Shown: positions 7,641-16,353 of the stretch, piece by piece
Layout of the letters: each line of letters begins with the position of its first letter
How positions within the stretch are numbered: position 1 is the first letter of the stretch
Source of the DNA: UBA1161 sp002311745
Lineage (GTDB): Bacteria; Planctomycetota; Phycisphaerae; Tepidisphaerales; Tepidisphaeraceae
NCBI GenBank assembly: GCA_050018415.1
Contig: JBEKAB010000007.1
Location: 1 to 64,000, forward strand
Direction of reading: 5' to 3'
DNA: 64,000 nucleotides
Notes under the pieces: generated by a model
What the model was told of the DNA's origin: nothing
The model's database searches: none
Seen by the model: only the letters and a program-made list of their open reading frames with translations
Program-made: the position numbers and the translations under genes

Positions 7641-8712
7641 AAAACCGCCCCAAGTTTTGGCAGCCACGCCGGCATCCCTGGGCTATACGTTTCCAGCCGA
7701 ATGGGAGAAACACGCCGCCACCTGGTTCAGTTGGCCGCGGCCCGAGGGCATTTCCTTTCCCGGCAAATACCACGCCGTGCTGGAAAACCTGGCGCGCATC
7801 TTTCGCCAGATCGCCCCCCGCGAGCGCCTCTGCCTCAACGTCCCCAACGGCAACTATGAGCGGATCGTCAAACAGCGGCTCACCCGGCACGGCTGTCCGC
7901 TGCGCAACGTTCGTTTTTTCCACGTCAAGACCAACGAAAGCTGGTGCCGCGATCACGGTCCGGCGTTCGTCGTAAAAAAGAGCCGCGGCAAGCGGTCCCT
8001 GGCCATCGTCGATTGGGCGTTCAACGCCTGGGGCGGCAAATATCCGCCGTACGATGACGACGATGCCGTCCCCACGCACATCGCCCAACACCTCGGTCTT
8101 CCCCTTTTTTATCCCAACATCGTCATGGAAGGCGGCGCCGTCGATTTCAACGGCAAAGGCACCGTGCTCACCACCACCGATTGCCTGCTGAACAAAAATC
8201 GCAACCCCGATCTGGGCAAATCCCAAATCGAGCGATATCTGAAAGACTATTACGGCCAGAAAAAGGTTTGCTGGCTCAGCGGCTCCATCGCCGGCGACGA
8301 CACGGATGGCCACGTGGATGACCTGACCCGTTTCATCAGCCCCCGCAAAATCGTCGTCGCCGTCGAAGAAGATCCCAAGGACGAAAACTACCCCGTCTTA
8401 CGCGATGTGCGCAAGCAATTGCACCGCCTGCGCGACCAGGATGGCCGGCCGTTTGAAATCATCGAGATTCCCATGCCCGGCGTGGTTCAGCACGCCGGCC
8501 AGCGTCTCCCCGCCACGTACGTGAATTTCTACTTCGTCAACGGCGCCCTTCTGGTGCCGACCTACGGCAATCGCAATAACGACCGCACGGCGATGGAAAT
8601 TCTGCGGTCACATTTGCCAAAGCACAAAGTGATCGGCATCGACTGCGTGGAATTGATCTGGGGATTGGGGGCGATCCACTGTCTGAGCCAGCAGCAGCCC
8701 GCAGACGGCTGA
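7630..8712 (+). CDS. aguA: Agmatine deiminase
   Basis: A 360-aa guanidino-group modifying enzyme that converts agmatine to N-carbamoylputrescine. Family residues are clear: WCRDHGPAFV, the EGGAVDFNG acidic motif, DTDGHVDDLTRF and the C-terminal nucleophile Cys in GLGAIHCLSQQQP. The start at 7630 (ATGCGACGTG) overlaps the end of aguB. With aguB and the convergent pdaD it forms a complete arginine-agmatine-putrescine path. Cytoplasmic. Confidence 0.94.
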   Translation: MRREKPPQVLAATPASLGYTFPAEWEKHAATWFSWPRPEGISFPGKYHAVLENLARIFRQIAPRERLCLNVPNGNYERIVKQRLTRHGCPLRNVRFFHVKTNESWCRDHGPAFVVKKSRGKRSLAIVDWAFNAWGGKYPPYDDDDAVPTHIAQHLGLPLFYPNIVMEGGAVDFNGKGTVLTTTDCLLNKNRNPDLGKSQIERYLKDYYGQKKVCWLSGSIAGDDTDGHVDDLTRFISPRKIVVAVEEDPKDENYPVLRDVRKQLHRLRDQDGRPFEIIEIPMPGVVQHAGQRLPATYVNFYFVNGALLVPTYGNRNNDRTAMEILRSHLPKHKVIGIDCVELIWGLGAIHCLSQQQPADG

Positions 8713-8714
8713 CA

Positions 8715-8748
8715 TTTAAGCGCGTCGCACGCGACGCGGCTAAAAGTC
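8715..8748. terminator. Palindrome between convergent aguA and pdaD
   Basis: GCGTCG-CACG-CGACGC forms a 6-bp GC hairpin, with TTTAA on one side and TAAAA on the other. It fills the 34-base gap between the two convergent stop codons, so it may stop transcription from both sides. It resembles the other short palindromes found at gene ends here. Confidence 0.45.
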
Positions 8749-9385
8749 ATGCGGTGGCCGACACTGCTCGCGGCTCGGTTTTTTCAACCACCGCCTTGTC
8801 AGCGCCCGCTCTTTCCACCAGGGTCGGGTCGAGGATGAAGACCACGGCGGAGACAACGCTGGTCCACAGCCCGCTCTTGTCGCCCTCGGCGGTTTGAACC
8901 ACCGAGCGGGTTTTGACGATGTCGCCGCTCATCTTGTACTGCTGTTCCCGCTCATCCCAGCTCTTGTCGGCGTCGAAGGGGATGCCCAACGTCGTGGCCA
9001 GCATGGTGGCGGCCAGGTCCTCGACGAGATCCTCCGTCTTTTTTTCGCTCATGCCGTAGCCGTGGTGCTCAGCGATGTAGCCGTGGGCGTGGGTGCGCGG
9101 GATGGCCAGGCCGATGCCGGAGCAAATCAGCCGGTTGGGTTCATCCGTCGCCGCCTCGGCGAGCACGACGAACGTAATTTGTCCCGGCTTGAGCTTGGGC
9201 ACGCCCTCTTTCATCGGGACGATTTTGCAGGTGGTGGGATAGATCGAGGAAACGCGGACGAGATTCTGCGTTTCGATGCCGGCGTCGCGCAGCGCCAACT
9301 CAAAACTCATCAGCTTCTGTGCGTGTCGGCCGACGCCCTTGGTGAAGAAGCACTCCTTGGGCATGAGTTCGTCGCCGTTGACCAT
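8747..9385 (-). CDS. pdaD: Pyruvoyl-dependent arginine decarboxylase
   Basis: A 212-aa proenzyme that makes agmatine from arginine. The family self-cleaves at a Ser-Ser bond to make a pyruvoyl group, and the site is seen as RVSSIYPTTCKI (Ser46-Ser47). Other family stretches are ITFVVLAEAATDEPNRLICS and GLAIPRTHAHGYIAEHHGYG. CGGAG about nine bases upstream supports the start at 9385. It faces aguA and completes the polyamine pathway, even though it is transcribed from its own promoter. About 35 residues beyond the core (C-terminal) are not conserved in my memory. Confidence 0.93.
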   Translation of the reverse strand: MVNGDELMPKECFFTKGVGRHAQKLMSFELALRDAGIETQNLVRVSSIYPTTCKIVPMKEGVPKLKPGQITFVVLAEAATDEPNRLICSGIGLAIPRTHAHGYIAEHHGYGMSEKKTEDLVEDLAATMLATTLGIPFDADKSWDEREQQYKMSGDIVKTRSVVQTAEGDKSGLWTSVVSAVVFILDPTLVERAGADKAVVEKTEPRAVSATA

Positions 9386-9500
9386 TTCTTAAGACTCCGT
9401 TAAGCCTCCCGCGATATATCGTCACCGCGCGAGCCGCGGATTATATCGTGATTGCCCTGCGCGCAAAGAATTATTTTGAAATTCGCGACGGGAGTCGCCG

Positions 9501-9917
9501 TCAAAGGGCGCCCGGTCCCTCCGGCGGCAGTAGCAGGACGGGAATTTTCGTGTTCTTGATCAGCTCGACGGGCACGTTTCCGGCGAGGAGGCGGGCAAAA
9601 ATGTTTTTCCCCGTCAGCCCCAGCACGATCAGGCTGATCTGGTGCTCGGCCGCCGTGTTCAAAATCGCCCGGGCGATGTCCTCGCTGAACATCAGCAGCG
9701 TTTGTACCGGCACGTCGAGCTGCTGGAGTTTGCTGCGCAGCAGGCTGACGGCCGCCTCCCCCTCGGCCTGTTCCTGTTGGCGCATTTGTCCGCCGCTGGG
9801 GCGAGAGACGTGAACGACCAGCACCTCGGCCGCCAGCCGCTTGGCCAAATCCGCCACCGCCGTCACGACCTTTTCCGCGGCGTAGGGGCTGCTCACCGCC
9901 ACCAGGATGCGGCTCAT
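9501..9917 (-). CDS. Universal stress protein (UspA-like)
   Basis: A 138-aa single Usp domain. It opens MSRILVAVSSPYAAEKVVTA with strand beta1. The nucleotide-loop signature near the C-terminus is ISLIVLGLTGKNIFARLLAG...NVPVELIKN, close to the ATP-binding G-2x-G-9x-G(S/T) pattern although the second part is imperfect. The end is TKIPVLLLPPE. Likely a cytoplasmic stress-response protein. It is followed by a 110-base gap that contains repeat family B. Confidence 0.85.
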   Translation of the reverse strand: MSRILVAVSSPYAAEKVVTAVADLAKRLAAEVLVVHVSRPSGGQMRQQEQAEGEAAVSLLRSKLQQLDVPVQTLLMFSEDIARAILNTAAEHQISLIVLGLTGKNIFARLLAGNVPVELIKNTKIPVLLLPPEGPGAL

Positions 9918-9999
9918 GACCAGCAGTTTAGACCGGATCGCCCCTTGGCGGAAGAGGATATCGCCGCGCTAAACAGGCGACCGTGATTCTGCGAGGCCG

Positions 10000-10047
10000 G
10001 GCGAACCCGCGGTGCTGCGCACCGCCGCTAAATCCCGCTGCGCGGGA
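10000..10047. repeat. Palindromic repeat family B, copy 2
   Basis: Two linked hairpins: CCGCGGTGCTGCGCACCG and CCCGCTGCGCGGG around CTAAAT. Read on the minus strand it overlaps the last codons of rdgB, and its TTTAG gives the rdgB stop. It matches 16296-16350 and part of 105-127. Confidence 0.75.
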
Positions 10048-10651
10048 GCAACCCCGATCGCTCCAGCAGCAGCCGCATGCGCAGCAAGGCCTTGCCCCGA
10101 TGGCTGATCTGATGTTTCTGCTGCGGCGCCAGTTGGGCCGTGGTCTTGCCCAAGCCTTCCACGAAGAACAGCGGATCGTAGCCAAAGCCGTTGTGCCCGC
10201 GCTCCTGGCGAAGGATTTTTCCCTCGACGCTGTCGCCGGCGGTCAGCACCACCTTTCCCCCCGGCTCGGCCAGGGCCAGCTCGCAGACGAATCGCGCGGT
10301 GCGCTGCCCATCGGGAACATCGGCAAGCTGGCGCAAGAGGAGGGCGTTATTGTCCGCGTCGCCGCGCCCGGCCCCATGCATTTCCGCCCAGCGGGCGGAG
10401 TGAACGCCCGGTTGGCCGGCCAACGCATCCACCGCCAGTCCGCTGTCATCGGCCAGCGCCCAAAGATTCAACTGTTTGGCGTAGGCGGCGGCTTTCAGGC
10501 AGGCGTTTTCGCGGAATGTTTTGCCGGTCTCCTGCACCGGCGGAAGTTGGCTTTGTTGGGTCAGGTCGGTGAATTCGATCCCCGCCCCGCCGAGCATCTG
10601 CCCAAACTCGCGTATCTTGCCCGGGTTTGTGCTGGCGATCAGTAAGCGCAT
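10028..10651 (-). CDS. rdgB: XTP/dITP diphosphatase (RdgB/HAM1)
   Basis: A 207-aa protein that removes non-canonical purine nucleoside triphosphates (ITP, XTP), keeping them out of DNA and RNA. It starts MRLLIASTNPGKIREF, which is the family's nucleotide-binding SxNxxK motif. The ALADDSGLAVDAL and GHNGFGYDPLFFVEG motifs follow. The ATG at 10651 is preferred over 10663 because GGGGAG lies just ahead of it. The C-terminal LLPRSGI comes from a repeat. It ends an rph-lipoprotein-rdgB run with 12-32 base gaps. Confidence 0.94.
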   Translation of the reverse strand: MRLLIASTNPGKIREFGQMLGGAGIEFTDLTQQSQLPPVQETGKTFRENACLKAAAYAKQLNLWALADDSGLAVDALAGQPGVHSARWAEMHGAGRGDADNNALLLRQLADVPDGQRTARFVCELALAEPGGKVVLTAGDSVEGKILRQERGHNGFGYDPLFFVEGLGKTTAQLAPQQKHQISHRGKALLRMRLLLERSGLLPRSGI

Positions 10652-10663
10652 CGCGCTCCCCAT

Positions 10664-11689
10664 CTACCGCGACCCGTCCGGGCCGGACTCCGCCGGCGCC
10701 GGCACGTCGCCACCGGGAAGCGCCGGTTGCTGGTCGGGATTATCGTCGTGCGGCACCGGGATCAGGCACGAAGGGTAGGGAATGACCTTGCCGTCCCGCG
10801 TGGTGCGGCCCATCACCTCCCCGTTGACGTACGTGTACGGATACTGAGCCATTGCCGATTTCAGCGTCGGGTCCGACACTTCCAGGGTGGCGATCACCAC
10901 TTTCACTTTCCGTCCGTCCTGGGTGTAAACATCCTTGTCCTCGATGCCCGCAATGGGATTGGACAGAATCAGCAGAGGCTGGTTCGGATCTTGCGTCGGG
11001 GTCGACGCGTCGTTTTGGTGGGCGGCCTCCTTGGGCCAGGAGCCGATGAACACGCCGCTGGCGGCCGGCCCGTGCTGGTAATACGCCTCGATGCCGCGGG
11101 CACGGGCATCCCGCACCGCATCCACCGCCGCCTGCTTGCGCCGCGGGCTGTCCCGATAGATCGCGATCTGCAACGTCCAATACCCCGGGTTACGCGACAG
11201 CTCCCACTCCTTGGGCGCCGGCGGATCGGGCAGGTTGATCGGCACGAACACCACCATCGGAAACAGCTTCTCCCCCTGGTCGTTGTGCAGCGACGCGATC
11301 TTCGCCTGCTCCGCGTGAGCCCGAGCATATTCCTCGGTTTGGGTGACGTCCTCGTGCGTCTTGTAGTAGCCGTAATACAGGTCGCTCTGGGTTTGGCTGT
11401 GAACGACGTACCAGTCCTTCAGCTGCGTCTGCTGGATGAGCTGCTGTTTAATGCGTGTGGCATCAGCGATGTGATCGGGCCCGGTGAACGAGAGGCACAA
11501 GAGGGTGTACATCGCCCCTTCCGGCGGCACGGCGGGCGCGTCCACCGCTGCGTCCGCGGCCGTCGGCGCCGCCATCGCCCCCGCGTCCGACGCCGGACCG
11601 GCCGCCGTGGGACCGGGCCGATGCTGGGCCGCGCAGGCGGCCAGCCACAGCACCGCCCCAAGCATCGCCACCTGTGCCACCGATTTCAT
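10664..11689 (-). CDS. Lipoprotein with SPOR-like segments
   Basis: A 341-aa protein. An N-terminal signal peptide ends in a lipobox (AVLWLAAC, Cys about residue 18), so it is probably lipid-anchored. An Ala/Pro linker follows. Two segments look SPOR-like: YTLLCLSFTGPDHIADATRI near residue 70, and RRKQAAVDAVRDARARGIEAYY ending GVFIGSWPKEA near residue 190. SPOR domains bind peptidoglycan lacking peptide stems (family knowledge), so a cell-wall role is possible. GGAGC before the ATG at 11689 sets the start. It sits between rph and rdgB. The domain call is tentative. Confidence 0.65.
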   Translation of the reverse strand: MKSVAQVAMLGAVLWLAACAAQHRPGPTAAGPASDAGAMAAPTAADAAVDAPAVPPEGAMYTLLCLSFTGPDHIADATRIKQQLIQQTQLKDWYVVHSQTQSDLYYGYYKTHEDVTQTEEYARAHAEQAKIASLHNDQGEKLFPMVVFVPINLPDPPAPKEWELSRNPGYWTLQIAIYRDSPRRKQAAVDAVRDARARGIEAYYQHGPAASGVFIGSWPKEAAHQNDASTPTQDPNQPLLILSNPIAGIEDKDVYTQDGRKVKVVIATLEVSDPTLKSAMAQYPYTYVNGEVMGRTTRDGKVIPYPSCLIPVPHDDNPDQQPALPGGDVPAPAESGPDGSR

Positions 11690-11721
11690 GACACCGCTCC
11701 ACATGGTCGCCCAACCGTCTT

Positions 11722-12510
11722 CTATGATAGCAGGCAGCGCCGCTGCTGATCCATGATGTTGGCGCATCCGGCCAGGGCCAGATCGATCATGCGGTTGAGC
11801 TGATCGCGGTCGAAGCCCCGCCCGCTCTCGGCCGAGCCTTGCACTTCCACCAGCCGTCCCCCCGCCGTGGCCGCGACGTTCAGATCCACTTCCGCCGCCG
11901 AGTCTTGGGCGTAATCCGGGTCGAGCCGAAGCTCCCCATCCACGACTGCGACGCTGACGGCGGCGACCTGGTCGACCAGCGCGGCGGCGGGATTGTAAAA
12001 CGCCGGATCGTAACGCGGCAGGACCAGACCGTTGCGGTCGGTCGTTGGTTTGCCGTGCGGCGGGGGAAACTCCGGCGGCAGTTTCGCCAGCGCGTCGCGC
12101 AGCGCCACGTATGCCGCGCAGATGCACGCCGTGCGCGTCCCGCCGTCGGCCTGCAAAACCTGGCAATCCACCGCCAGGGTGTGCGGACCGAGCCGGCTCA
12201 GGTCGACCACCGCGCGCAGGCATCGCCCGATCAGCCGCTGGATTTCCGTGCCGCGCGAATCCGTATGCCCGATCTTGGGCCAGGCCTTGCGCTGCGGCGT
12301 GGATGCCGGGTGCATCACGTATTCCGCCGTCACCCAGCCGCCGGGCCGATCCTCCTTGAACCACGGCGGCAACTCGGCGGTGATCGACACCGTGCACAGC
12401 ACAAGGGTTTGTCCCTGCTGCCAAAGCACGGACCCCGCCGGCGTTTGGGTGAATTGCCGGGTGATCGTGATCGGCCGCAACTGTTCGGCTGCCCGGGCGT
12501 CGCCTCGCAT
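11722..12510 (-). CDS. rph: Ribonuclease PH
   Basis: A 262-aa phosphorolytic 3'-5' exoribonuclease that trims tRNA 3' ends. Family motifs: LRPITITRQFTQTPAGSVLW, TLVLCTVSI, GRCLRAVVDLSRLGPHTL, VDCQVLQADGGTRTA and VEVQGSAESG, with the final RDQLNRMIDLALAG. I chose ATG 12510 (MRGDARAAEQLRP); upstream extensions of the frame have no family similarity. It is the first gene of the rph-lipoprotein-rdgB run, and rph-rdgB pairing is common in bacteria. Confidence 0.94.
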   Translation of the reverse strand: MRGDARAAEQLRPITITRQFTQTPAGSVLWQQGQTLVLCTVSITAELPPWFKEDRPGGWVTAEYVMHPASTPQRKAWPKIGHTDSRGTEIQRLIGRCLRAVVDLSRLGPHTLAVDCQVLQADGGTRTACICAAYVALRDALAKLPPEFPPPHGKPTTDRNGLVLPRYDPAFYNPAAALVDQVAAVSVAVVDGELRLDPDYAQDSAAEVDLNVAATAGGRLVEVQGSAESGRGFDRDQLNRMIDLALAGCANIMDQQRRCLLS

Positions 12511-12640
12511 AAACCGACACCCTACCGCAGCGCCGGCCCCCTTTTCAACACCCCCTTGCCCCTGGGCACGGTAACCGGGACCACAGCCAAAGCGGCCTTT
12601 TTCTGAACTTCGCGGCGGGTAAGTTCCGATAAATCGCCAC

Positions 12641-12889
12641 ATGGGCGGCCGCTTTGCCAAGCTGTCACAGGACCCCCGGCCCCAATGGCTGGCGACGGCG
12701 CATCGCCTGCGCATGGTACGCCTGGCGTGTGCGTTTTTCGTGGACCGTTGGACCAGCGACCGTCTGGCCGCCGACGCACGCGCCGTCGAACGCATGGCCG
12801 CCGATCTCCGGGCCCTCGAAGCCGCCATCGCCGACCCCAATAATCATGATTGGTCTCTCTTGTACCGCGGCAGCGTGTTAGACGATTAA
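12641..12889 (+). CDS. Small hypothetical protein upstream of fliD
   Basis: An 82-aa helical, Arg/Ala-rich frame (LRMVRLACAFFVDRWTSDRL, then ERMAADLRALEAAIA). It starts divergently from rph and ends 53 bases before fliD. It has no recognised motif, and the alternative frames on the same DNA are also open, so it may be a chance frame. Confidence 0.35.
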   Translation: MGGRFAKLSQDPRPQWLATAHRLRMVRLACAFFVDRWTSDRLAADARAVERMAADLRALEAAIADPNNHDWSLLYRGSVLDD

Positions 12890-12942
12890 CCCGCTGCGGC
12901 TTAAGCAATGAAGCGGCAGCATTTGGAACGATAAAACTCACT

Positions 12943-15717
12943 GTGGCCCAGATCACTTCCAGCATCGGACTCATCAGCGGCATCAACACCGGCCAGATCA
13001 TCGACGAGTTGATCGCCATCGATTCCGAACCGGTCACTCTCCTCAATACCGAGATTAGTTCCGCCCAGGCCGTCAAGACGGCCTATCAGGACCTGGAAAC
13101 GCAGCTTAGCTCGATCCAGACCGTCGGGAACGCGCTGGCCCTGCCGCAGACCTTCAAGAGCAGCACCGCCAGCAGCAGCGATACCTCCGTCCTGACCGCC
13201 ACCACCGGCACGGACGCGGCCGTCGGAACTTATCAGTTCCAGGTCTCGCGCACGGTCACCACCCAACAGAGCATCAGCGAGGGGTTTGCCGACTCCTCCA
13301 ACGCCCTGGTCGGCGCCGGCACGATCACGCTGGAACAGGGCGGCGGAGAAGCCTCCAGCGAAACGGCCCTGTCGCAGCTCAACGGCGGCGCCGGCGTCAG
13401 CCGCGGCCAGTTCCGCATCACCGACCGCAGCGGCAACTCGGCAACTATCGACACCTCCGACGCCGTCACCCTCGACGACGTGGTCAACAAAATCAACACC
13501 GCCCTGGGTATCAGCGTGCACGCCGCCGTGACCGACCATGGATTGGTCCTCACCGACCAGACCGGCAAAACCACCAGTAATCTGATCGTGCAAGACCTCA
13601 GCGGAGGCACCGCGGCCAAGGACCTGGGCATCGTCTCCAGCGTCGCCTCCAATACCCTCACCGGCACCAGCATCAATTACCTCTCCACCGCCACCGCCGT
13701 GTCGCAGCTCAACGACGGCAACGGCATCCGCACCACCACCGCCGGCCAGAACGATTTCACCGTCACCGTCAGCGACGGCACGCAGATCAACGTCTCCCTG
13801 GCCGGCGCCAAGACCGTCGGCGATTTGCTCAACATCATCAACACCGCCGGCGGATCCAAGCTCAAGGCCAGCATCGCACCGGACAACGCCTCCATCCGCC
13901 TGAGCGACACCAGCGGCGGCAGTGGATCGTTCACCATCACCGCGCAGAACAACTCGCAAGCGGCGGCCGACCTCGGCCTGGGCGCCGCCAGCGGCAACAC
14001 CATCACCGGCCGCGACCTCATCGCCGGTTTGGATTCCGTGCTCGTCACCTCGCTCCAAGGCGGGTCCGGCCTGGCCCTGGGGACCATCTCCATCACCGAC
14101 CGCGCGGGGCACTCCGGGACCATCAATCTGTCCGGCACCACCTCCTTCAGTGATATCCTCAATGCCATCAACAACAATACCGATGGCGTGCAGGTCACCG
14201 CGTCGCTGAACGCTTCGGGGACGGGCCTGCAAATCCAGGATTCCAGCGGCGGCAGCGGAAACCTCGTCATCGGCGACGTCAGTTCCACCACCGCCGCCGA
14301 CCTGGGCATCGCCGGAACCTTCGACACCTCCACGCCAACCGTCGACGGCGCCAATCTGCAACATCAATACGTTTCCCAAAACTCGCTGCTCAGCACGTAC
14401 AACGCCGGCAATCCGGTCTCGCTGGGGCAATTCAAGATCACCAACTCCGCCGGCGCCACCGCCACCGTCGATCTGGGCGCCGGCACGTTTAACACCCTGG
14501 GCGACGTCATCCGCCTGATCAACGCCAAGAACATCGGCGTGACCGCGTCGATCAACGCCAACGGCAACGGCCTGCTCCTGACCGATACCGCCGGCGGCGC
14601 CAACAAGCTCAAGGTCACCGACCTGGGCGGAACCACCGCCGCCGATTTGAACATCGCCGGCACCGCCACAGGCACCACCATCGACGGGGCCATGCAGAAA
14701 ACCATCACCGTCACCAGCACCGACACGCTCTCCACCCTGCAGACCAAGATCAACCAGCTCGGCTTTGGCGTGACGGCCAGCATCATCAACGACGGCACCG
14801 GCGCCACGCCCTATCGGCTGTCGCTGACGGCGACCAATTCCGGCGCCGCCGGCCGCGTGCTCATCGACACCGGCGCCACCGGCCTCAACGTGCGCAACCT
14901 GGTCGACGCCCAGGATGCCGCCGTCTTCATGGGCGGCAGCGACGGCAATCAGCCCCTGCTGCTCACCTCCAGCAAAAATCAGCTCGCCAACGTGATCAAG
15001 GGCGTCACCATCAACCTCGCCGGCGCCAGCAGCAGCCCCGTCACCCTGAGCGTCACTTCGGACCCCAGCGGCGTCGTTACGCAGCTCCAGAGCTTCGTGA
15101 CTGATTTCAATTCCCTGGTGGGCAAAATCGATACCGACACGAAATTCGACACCACCACCAACGCCGGCGCCGTCCTGCTGGGCGATGCCACCGCCCAACA
15201 GATTTCCCAGTCGATGTACGACGTGCTCAACACCGTCGTACAGGGCGCGGGCCAGTACAAGACCTTCGCCGACATCGGCATCACCATCAACGCCGACGCC
15301 AGCACCAGCTCGCCGACCCTCAACTTCGATCAGAGCAAGTTCGACGAAGCCTTCGCCAACGATCCGACGGCCGTGCAGAAACTGTTCACCCAGGCCACCA
15401 CCGGCCTGGGCAACGTCCTCTCCAACGCCGTGGACAAATTGACCGATCCCGTCAACGGCGTCATCACCCTCCAAAACCAGTCCATCGACACGCGCGTGCA
15501 GGGGTACCAAAACAGGATCACCGAACTCAACGCCATCCTGGCCGAAAAGCGCACCCAGTTGGAGACGCAGTTTGCCAACATGGAAACCACGCTGGCGCAA
15601 CTGCAAAGCCAGCAGTCAATCCTGAATGCCTTCAACAACGCTAAAACGACCACCACCTCGACCTCCGGCACCTCCTCTTCCTCTTCCTCTTCCGCCTCCT
15701 CCTCGACCGCCGCCTGA
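12943..15717 (+). CDS. fliD: Flagellar filament capping protein FliD, enlarged by repeats
   Basis: About 924 aa starting at GTG 12943 (AQITSSIGLISGINTGQIID). This matches the FliD N-terminus (GLxSGLDTxxIVxQLM) and its EPVTLL continuation. FliD caps the growing filament and folds flagellin. The C-terminus has the usual FliD_C region and a coiled coil (RITELNAILAEKRTQLETQF), then a Ser/Thr tail. The middle contains about five repeats of an IN-motif module (for example TVGDLLNIINTAGG, SDILNAINNN, LGDVIRLINAKNIG, each followed by a G-L-L-T/D-T-S/A-GG strand). This roughly doubles the usual 450-aa length. The ribosome site is weak. Confidence 0.92.
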   Translation: MAQITSSIGLISGINTGQIIDELIAIDSEPVTLLNTEISSAQAVKTAYQDLETQLSSIQTVGNALALPQTFKSSTASSSDTSVLTATTGTDAAVGTYQFQVSRTVTTQQSISEGFADSSNALVGAGTITLEQGGGEASSETALSQLNGGAGVSRGQFRITDRSGNSATIDTSDAVTLDDVVNKINTALGISVHAAVTDHGLVLTDQTGKTTSNLIVQDLSGGTAAKDLGIVSSVASNTLTGTSINYLSTATAVSQLNDGNGIRTTTAGQNDFTVTVSDGTQINVSLAGAKTVGDLLNIINTAGGSKLKASIAPDNASIRLSDTSGGSGSFTITAQNNSQAAADLGLGAASGNTITGRDLIAGLDSVLVTSLQGGSGLALGTISITDRAGHSGTINLSGTTSFSDILNAINNNTDGVQVTASLNASGTGLQIQDSSGGSGNLVIGDVSSTTAADLGIAGTFDTSTPTVDGANLQHQYVSQNSLLSTYNAGNPVSLGQFKITNSAGATATVDLGAGTFNTLGDVIRLINAKNIGVTASINANGNGLLLTDTAGGANKLKVTDLGGTTAADLNIAGTATGTTIDGAMQKTITVTSTDTLSTLQTKINQLGFGVTASIINDGTGATPYRLSLTATNSGAAGRVLIDTGATGLNVRNLVDAQDAAVFMGGSDGNQPLLLTSSKNQLANVIKGVTINLAGASSSPVTLSVTSDPSGVVTQLQSFVTDFNSLVGKIDTDTKFDTTTNAGAVLLGDATAQQISQSMYDVLNTVVQGAGQYKTFADIGITINADASTSSPTLNFDQSKFDEAFANDPTAVQKLFTQATTGLGNVLSNAVDKLTDPVNGVITLQNQSIDTRVQGYQNRITELNAILAEKRTQLETQFANMETTLAQLQSQQSILNAFNNAKTTTTSTSGTSSSSSSSASSSTAA

Positions 15718-15795
15718 TCCCGTGGGTCGTCAACCGGCAGTTCTTGCGCTGGGCGGCTATTTTAATCTGTAGGCTCAATTACCTTTGCTCCCCAG

Positions 15796-15803
15796 GCCGA
15801 TAT
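15796..15803 (+). promoter_or_regulatory. Possible flagellar sigma-28 -10 element before fliS
   Basis: GCCGATAT is one base from the sigma-28 -10 consensus GCCGATAA and lies 33 bases before the fliS ATG. No good matching -35 (TAAAGTTT) is seen upstream, so this is a weak call. Confidence 0.25.
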
Positions 15804-15836
15804 TCGTATTGACCGCAAGGTCATTCAAATCAGGCG

Positions 15837-16295
15837 ATGAATCCGCAGGCCGCACAAAATTATCTCCGCACCAAGGTCCTGACCGCCACGCCCGAGCAGC
15901 TCCAGCTCATGCTCTTCGACGGCGCCCTCCGCTTTGGCGAGCAGGCCCGCGTCGCCTTGAACAGCCAAAACTACGAGCAGAGCTTTCTACTGATCACCCG
16001 CACCCAGAAAATCGTCAACGAGCTGCTCTGCACCCTCAAGCACGAAATCGCCCCGGATTTGTGTCCCAAGCTGGCCGCGCTCTACAGCTACGCCTATCGC
16101 AAGCTCGTCGAGGCCAACATCAATCACAAGATCGAGCCCCTGGACGAGGCGATCAATGTCCTGCGATTCCAGCGCGAAACCTGGGTGATGCTGATGGACA
16201 AGCTGGCCAAACAGAAGGCCGGCATCGCCGCGCAGAAAATCGACGTGCCCCTGCCGGATTCGCGCATGGAAGCCACCATCAGCCTGCAGAGCTGA
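15837..16295 (+). CDS. fliS: Flagellar export chaperone FliS
   Basis: A 152-aa four-helix chaperone that binds the flagellin C-terminus and prevents premature polymerisation. Seen: NYLRTKVLTATPEQLQLMLF and then DGALRF near the N-terminus (family: YxxxxVxTASPxxLIxMLYDGAIRF). The second half has SYAYRKLVEANINHKIEPLD, equivalent to the family's LYxYMxxRLxEAN. It lies 120 bases after fliD, the usual order. No flagellin gene is in the window. The stop is directly followed by repeat family B. Confidence 0.92.
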   Translation: MNPQAAQNYLRTKVLTATPEQLQLMLFDGALRFGEQARVALNSQNYEQSFLLITRTQKIVNELLCTLKHEIAPDLCPKLAALYSYAYRKLVEANINHKIEPLDEAINVLRFQRETWVMLMDKLAKQKAGIAAQKIDVPLPDSRMEATISLQS

Positions 16296-16350
16296 CCGTG
16301 CGCCGCAAGGCGCACGATTTAGCGGCGGTGCGAAGCACCGCGGGTTCAGG
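16296..16350. repeat. Palindromic repeat family B, copy 3
   Basis: Two linked hairpins: GTGCGCCGCAAGGCGCAC and GCGGTGCGAAGCACCGC around GATTTA. It fills the gap between the convergent fliS and tatD stop codons. It has the same architecture as 10000-10047 in opposite orientation. Confidence 0.75.
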
Positions 16351-16353
16351 GGT

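Noticed and set aside
10664..12520. A single 618-aa minus-strand frame covering the lipoprotein and rph
   Set aside because: The N-terminal 277 residues are an Arg-rich shadow of rph in another frame. The real gene starts at 11689, where a ribosome site and signal peptide are found.
12901..15606. A 901-aa open frame on the minus strand opposite fliD
   Set aside because: It is a Gly/Ala/Val/Asp-rich mirror of the repetitive, GC-rich fliD gene, without any domain. fliD has clear homology on the other strand.
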